64,000 bases of DNA from contig OX387604.1 in the NCBI GenBank assembly GCA_947568835.1, positions 9,083,860 to 9,147,859 on the forward strand, read 5' to 3'. Below, in pieces: positions 57,290 through 64,000 of this stretch (positions are counted from its first letter, which is position 1; each line of letters opens with the position of its first letter). The notes beneath the pieces were generated by a model that saw only the letters and a list, made by a program, of their open reading frames with translations, was not told where the DNA came from and searched no databases. A program made the position numbers and the translations under genes. This DNA is from Protonemura montana (Eukaryota; Arthropoda; Insecta; Plecoptera; Nemouridae).

Positions 57290-60200
57290 ATGAAAAATGT
57301 GAATTGCTAATTGACATCTGTTTTAGTAGTTTGAACTTTGGGTCGTTAATTTATGATGCGATGTTAATCACCAATGATATAATCAAACAATTATCAAATA
57401 TTAATGCATGCATGAAATAACTTATATGTAATGGTTAGTCCTAAATTTGTGGAAAAGTAAACAACAAATCATCCCTCCCTTTCTTAAAATGTAAATTATT
57501 GTATTATTAACACACATTTTTTGATCGAGTTCCTGCCGTTCAGTGAGAAGAGGAAACGTTAAAAATTTGCTACAATGATATTCCAGACTGCCAATTAAAC
57601 AGAAAGAGTGATATGATTTATTTTTATCATCTGCTATTATCATTGGGCTAGTTACCAGTTTTACAAATGGTGAATTTCTCTACCCATTACGGGATTTCAA
57701 TATATTGTAGTAACATTATGTCATACTTATAATTATTTATTTTTCATAAGTATTATCAACACTTAGGTTCCTTGTTCATTTATATAGTGCACTCCTGAAT
57801 AGTAGTACTGTACACAATAGGTATATTATGCTAATTCTATATTTTCATTTCATCATTTACAATATAACATCTTTTCAAAATTTCATCTATTGCTTCCCTT
57901 TTCGTTAGCCACACCAAGCCCAACCTTTACATAATCTTCATAATAAGTTATTTAATTTACTTTAGTCCTATTTTTTAACATACATTTTGATGAAACTTGA
58001 AATGCTTATACTTTTTACATCGATCTATTTGCAACAGGTGTTTTATACATTTTGTTCCTCAAAAGACTGAATGTCTTTTCCCTCTCAAATGACTGAATAC
58101 TGAGTATATTAGGCTACATGGGCTTCATCTGCATGGCAATCAACGAAAAATTCACTTACAACAGATATAACGCCATCTTCATCAATAATAAGTTAGGTGC
58201 AAAGAAGTCTTTAAAATTGGGCGGTTAAACTCATCTATGGTCTAAATTACTCGAACCTCTAAGGGTACCTTTCCACTAAACCTGGGGATTACATACAAAC
58301 TGTAGCTTTGAAAGTACACGCACACACACACAATTGCAAGACTTTTAAGCACTCAATTAGGAAATTACAGTTCAGTCTAGAAACACAATCCTTAAATAGG
58401 AGTCCAAAAAGATTTGATAGCCAGAAAATGCATTCGAATCGTTGGAGTCTCGAGATCATTGGGGAAGAAACGAAAAAAAAAAAAAAAAAATTAGATATGC
58501 GAAGTGAAGATCGGATTCGAACATTATTCTCCAATGAGAAAGTCGGGGAAATACTTCAAGAGTGAGACGCGTTGATAGCTTTCGCAATCAGTCCAATACA
58601 CAGCAAATAGCGACAAATACAATTTTGCTGTAAATGCACGATAAATATTAGATTGTTCTAGAACAAAAATTAAACATCTATTATTGACATTGACTATTTA
58701 TACTGTGAAGATAAACGTAGGTATAATATAGATATTTATTGTTCTTACATGCAATTCGATGTTATAAATATTGGCCTTCTCGACCCATGAAATCAAATCC
58801 GATCTCTCACAGTGAATGGGGTGATAGATGGATTATTGTTCACAAATATTTAGCCAATTATGGGAGACTGCAATAGGTTTGGCGCCAAGGATGCCTGATC
58901 CTTGTTGATTGGCCCACATTTATGTAAACACCACATTTGATAGGAAACACTTTTTTTTTTCTTGTCTACAGCACTTAGTCTTTACGAAGGACAATAAATC
59001 ATCTATAAAAAATGCACCTCTCTTGATCTGACGATCAAATTGTGCTACAGAAAAGAAAGATTGCTTAGTTAAAATGTGCTAAATTATAACATTATTATTT
59101 ATTTTTTGAATAACAATTATATAATATTCATATAGAAGCTCTAAACAAGTGAAAATTTTGACCGTTGATCTTATGATCTATAACGGGATCGTCAAAACGT
59201 GATAGATTTTTTTTCATTCCAATTCGATCTTCAAATATTCTTTCACTTCATTGAATATGTCACGTGGGTTACAACTTCCAATAAATTTCATCCGAAAACG
59301 AACCTTCTAGGGATATATTTACACAGTAGGTACATAGTTGCTAATATACAATTGCCAACTTGAAATCTACTGCAGATCAAGTCTTAAAATATAAACTTTT
59401 CTTCGAAAAAACGGTGAATATACACAAGAAAATATGAAAATGATGTCACGATGAAATTAAGTTTTTTCCGTGACGCTACAGTTTGAGAATGAGTTCACCT
59501 GAACTAAACAATTCGCTGCCAAGATACTAGCATTCTACGAAATAAATGATCACAGCACCTATGCAAATTGCAGCATCTTTTCTAACAGAGCTGATGTGTG
59601 CAGAAATGCTGATTAAGTAGGTGACAGTGATTGTTAACAAATGCTCCTCACAGCAAACTTTACAAGATATGAAATATGACAGCTGATTCAAAATGACTGA
59701 AGTTGGATGATACTGGGTTTATTAACATTATTTATAAGTACCTTAAATAAAGCTGATTTATACGAAATTTCCAAAAATAGGATACCAACATCTGCGATTC
59801 TATTGTCAATTTATAGTACCTGGCTAAATAAATGCTCATCTATAGTAAATACTAAATTCAATACTATTTTGGTGCCTCCAAGAAAATCTCACGTTCCGAG
59901 GAAAATGGATTTTCAACACGTGTTACTAGTTTTGAGAACGTTAAACCGTTTACAAGACGAAAATAATCTGTAACATTGCGTAAGTTAATTTATTTTGATT
60001 ATATCTAGCTACTGTTTTTATTTGTATATATTATATACATGTGTATGTGTATATTCACAGAAGGGACTGGGAGAGTAGCAACGTTTCTTCATTTTGCATT
60101 TTCTTACGAGTCAAACAATGCTCTATATTTTGATTCATATTAAATGTGTCCGTTGGTTTTTCAATGATTAAACAAATAAAAATAAGTATTAATACAGATA

Positions 60201-60939
60201 CCTCTATGTTAAAAAAAAAAACTTTCCCCAAATAAAATAATATGCATGTAATATATTATATTATAGTATGATATAATATGATATAATATTATGTATATAT
60301 TACAATGAAATAAAATACGATAAAGTATAATCATCTACTAATCTGTGAGATTTTCTTCGAGTAATTCGACACAAATGGTCGGAGGCGGTGCCCAATTACC
60401 GATCAAACTCCATTGGCCGGTTCCGAGCAAAATATAATGTTGATAGCTGTCGTCTCTGCATGCATTCAGGCAAGTAGAGTCGTAATAAATAGAGATGCAG
60501 AATGTAGCTCATCTTTTGTATCCTGTGGGAGAAAAATTAAATAGAATTTTTCATTTTGGAGGAACAGATCGCCAAGCAAATAATCATTATGTAAAACTTT
60601 AAATGCGCTTTCTAAGCGACTAAGTAAGTTTTTGGTTTAGAAAGAAAGTGTAGAACTTACTAAAACTGGATTATGTCGGGGAAGGGCGGGGGGCTGGACT
60701 GGGGTTGTGAGGTTTTGAATTGAAATTAATTCTTATCGGAACTTTTAAATCTAGTTTGGTTTTGAATTTACGAGTTCAGAGTCCATTACATGAAAAAAAG
60801 AACATTGCCCCCTTGTTGCTGCACTAAAAATAAAAGAAAGTTGTCAGGTTTTGTACACGAACCAAATTGAGGATTGTGTGAAGAAATTGTAAATCAGGTA
60901 GGAAAAAAGGCAGTGGCGGAATGAGAAATAATTTTTCAA

Positions 60940-60976
<37 letters not shown>

Positions 60977-61440
60977 CTCGCAAAATATATTTTTTTATAT
61001 CAAGGTACATCGGATAAAATTAAGAATTATAAGCACACACTCTCAGATTTGTACCGCTTACCCAGACCCGTTAAACAATGTCACGAATATTAGCCATCAG
61101 CTATTAACCATGCGAATTGTAAAAACCACTATGCAGTTTTTCTTTCGAGGACCTTGCGAGAAAAAGTTGGGGTCTTCTCCAGGCTATATAAATCTGCAGA
61201 ATTCCATTTTTTCATGACAAAATCCACTCTGGCGCAATCGTCACTTATATGTAAGTAGATAGTGGTGGATGTTACTTATGGATGTTACTGACTTTTTTTT
61301 ACACATTAATCGTCTAGAGGGCTAGATTGATTAAATTTGGCAGGGTAAAGGGATTCCGTACCAGAGTTCCGGGTCAGCCCGCTTCTGAGACAAAGAGAGA
61401 CAAAGAGTGCCTTGATCTAAGAGACTTGTTATTTTCTCAC
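57290..61440. other. Stretch between the ANKS6-like gene and synaptotagmin 1
   Basis: Mostly AT-rich. Contains a poly-A run (58473-58490), (ATATA)-rich sequence at about 60235-60310, a poly-G tract (listed separately) and a compact GC-rich island at 60356-60520. Part of it is presumably the synaptotagmin 1 3' UTR. No confident gene was found. Confidence 0.35.
60943..60976. repeat. Poly-G tract (34 bp)
   Basis: The longest homopolymer in the window, 34 consecutive G. The assembled length is uncertain. Confidence 0.9.
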
Positions 61441-61465
61441 CTCTAGGAAGTGTATGCGTTCAACC

Positions 61466-62258
<793 letters not shown>

Positions 62259-64000
62259 CTAAAATCATCAGAAACGCACGTCTTGCAAAACTATTATACA
62301 TGTACACACAATTTCTCAGACAATTTCCTAAGTAATTCGAATCATTAGAATGGCAGATCAAGTATAATGTTACAAGAAGGTAACATGAATGAAACCCAGT
62401 TACAAAAATGTTTCTCAAGTGTTGTGTTAGTAAAACACGCCATCCAATAACAGATAGATCAATAAAACTCAATAAGTTTCATTTTATAACTTCATATTTT
62501 AAGATGGAGGTATCTGGAACTAGCCTTCATATGTTTTATTTGCTATTCAGGTTACATCAAGCGTTGAAATGTTATGTTAGCTTTGTTTCCGTAACCCATT
62601 TCACATTGTGACTATTTTTGATACAATTTTTGATAGATATTTTTTCTTGTTGAAAGCTTAACATGACATTTCTTCATGATGAAAGCAATTCTAACAAGAA
62701 TCACACGTATACTGACATGGACATAGATAACATCAATCACAACTCAGCAGATAATGCCTTGAGAGGTCTTAACTCAGATCAGGCGGCTCATTATCGATTG
62801 AGTTATGCAGCAACATTTACGTACATACATCGATTGATATAAAGTTAGTACAGCGTGTGGGTGGAGGAGGATTGTTATCCATACATAACAGTAAACAGTA
62901 TATTCTAAAGTTGAATAAGAATCAATCATTTTGACTACGCACTTTTACAACATCGAGAATCACTTCTAATGTACATTAGCTAAACACAAACTAGGTCTAA
63001 GAAGGAAGTGAAATGAACGGTAAATATAGCAAATTACTGATACATTTGGTTGGAGAGAGGACACCAGGTTTCGAGTGTGATACATCTAGTTTTTATAGCC
63101 CATATGTTAATTTAAAACAGTTATTGAATTGTTCTTTTTATCGATTTTTGATTGGCCGTCTTCGCTATCCATTCTAAATCCATTCCCAATTAAATAAAAT
63201 CACTTTTTGAAACTACCCCATTTTAGAAAACCACGTTTAAAGTAAAGGTATAGCAGTTACATTGTCTCGTTTTAGTGTAATTGCCAAGATTTTGTTGACA
63301 CTTATACATACCAGAATATTGAGACGCGTTTATTTAAAATGTATATTTTTTGCTACGAATTCATTAGCAATCTACGATTTATTTTTGAAAATAGTCGATA
63401 CGATAGTTTCTATCTTACGGAAACTATGAAACAAGAAGAGCTATGCAGTGTGAGTGGAGTGCAAAACGAAACAATGCTAGGAGTTTGCTTGGCAGACAGA
63501 ACGAAACATGACAAGACAAGAGTAAGAAAGGTTGGAAGCATGCAGAAAACATCTTTCAGGTTGACAACAGCTAATCTGTTCGAACAGTAAGAAGAACATT
63601 CAGACAAAAAACATGCAAAAGCAGGAGTCATGCGGTTAGATCTAGAAAAATCAACTAATACAGCATACGTTTAGAAGTAACAGAACTTAACTATCTAGGC
63701 TACGTACTAAACCACAACAAGACACATTGGCACTTCAGCAATGAATTTATTCAATACTGTTCTTTTCGATTTGAACAAACTAGTTTCTTACATTTTTGAT
63801 ACGAAAAAGTACTTACGTGTGTTTTTGTTTTTGATTTTGGTTGAAGCAGCATGCAATTGTCGAGGGCACAACCATATACACAGGCCAAAAGCAGAGCAGA
63901 GTAAATTTGGGGAGAAAAAGAGAGAAAAAGTTTGAATCATAAACATGAATCAGTTGCTCCAATAACTTAATGAATACGTGTACGTATTAATTGGTCTTCA
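62259..64000. other. Synaptotagmin 1 intron (right window edge)
   Basis: Upstream of the first visible C2B exon on the minus strand, so presumably intron. AT-rich. ORFs at 63339-63590 and 63410-63631 are complementary and show no known motif. Confidence 0.5.

Overview
This 64 kb window is nuclear DNA of an arthropod, most likely an insect. It is AT-rich, and its genes are built from short exons with consensus splice sites. The closest protein resemblances I recognise are insect ones: a synaptotagmin 1 C2B domain, and an F-spondin that carries a Kunitz domain. Bacterial-type features (operons, Shine-Dalgarno sites, CRISPR) are absent. All family assignments come from reading the sequence and from memory of the families. 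No database search was run.

Layout. Positions 1 to about 27.4 kb hold no recognisable host gene. This part contains a decayed piggyBac transposase (minus strand, 0.3-1.1 kb), the 3' end of a non-LTR retrotransposon (1.7-2.6 kb), several copies of a 5S-rRNA-derived SINE, a perfect 91-bp-armed palindrome at 11.13-11.32 kb with a diverged relative at 26.16-26.34 kb, and many minisatellites (7-mers, a 10-mer, a 12-mer) and long poly-C/poly-G runs. From 27.9 kb to the right edge the window is genic: cyclin D (plus, 5 exons, 27,963-35,688), F-spondin (plus, 15 exons, 41,347-50,042), mitochondrial IF3 (minus, 2 exons, 50,835-51,692), the LYR protein ETFRF1/LYRM5 (plus, 2 exons, 52,074-52,519), an ANKS6-like ankyrin/SAM protein (minus, at least 4 exons, 53,310-57,100 or further), and the last three coding exons of synaptotagmin 1 (minus, 61,466-62,258), whose 5' part lies beyond the right edge.

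The genes do not form one pathway. The one functional pairing is the divergent MTIF3/ETFRF1 pair: both products are mitochondrial and their start codons are 381 bp apart, so a shared bidirectional promoter is plausible. F-spondin and MTIF3 converge. F-spondin intron 2 and an ANKS6 intron each appear to use a GC-AG boundary, required by reading frame and by family homology.

The most unusual material is in the mobile and repeat fraction. The palindrome arms each carry a motif resembling the small hammerhead-ribozyme variants of Penelope-like elements. The SINE family has a 5S-rRNA-like head and occurs about six times, including an inverted pair inside an ANKS6 intron. A set of unrelated-looking heptamer minisatellites shares a similar core.
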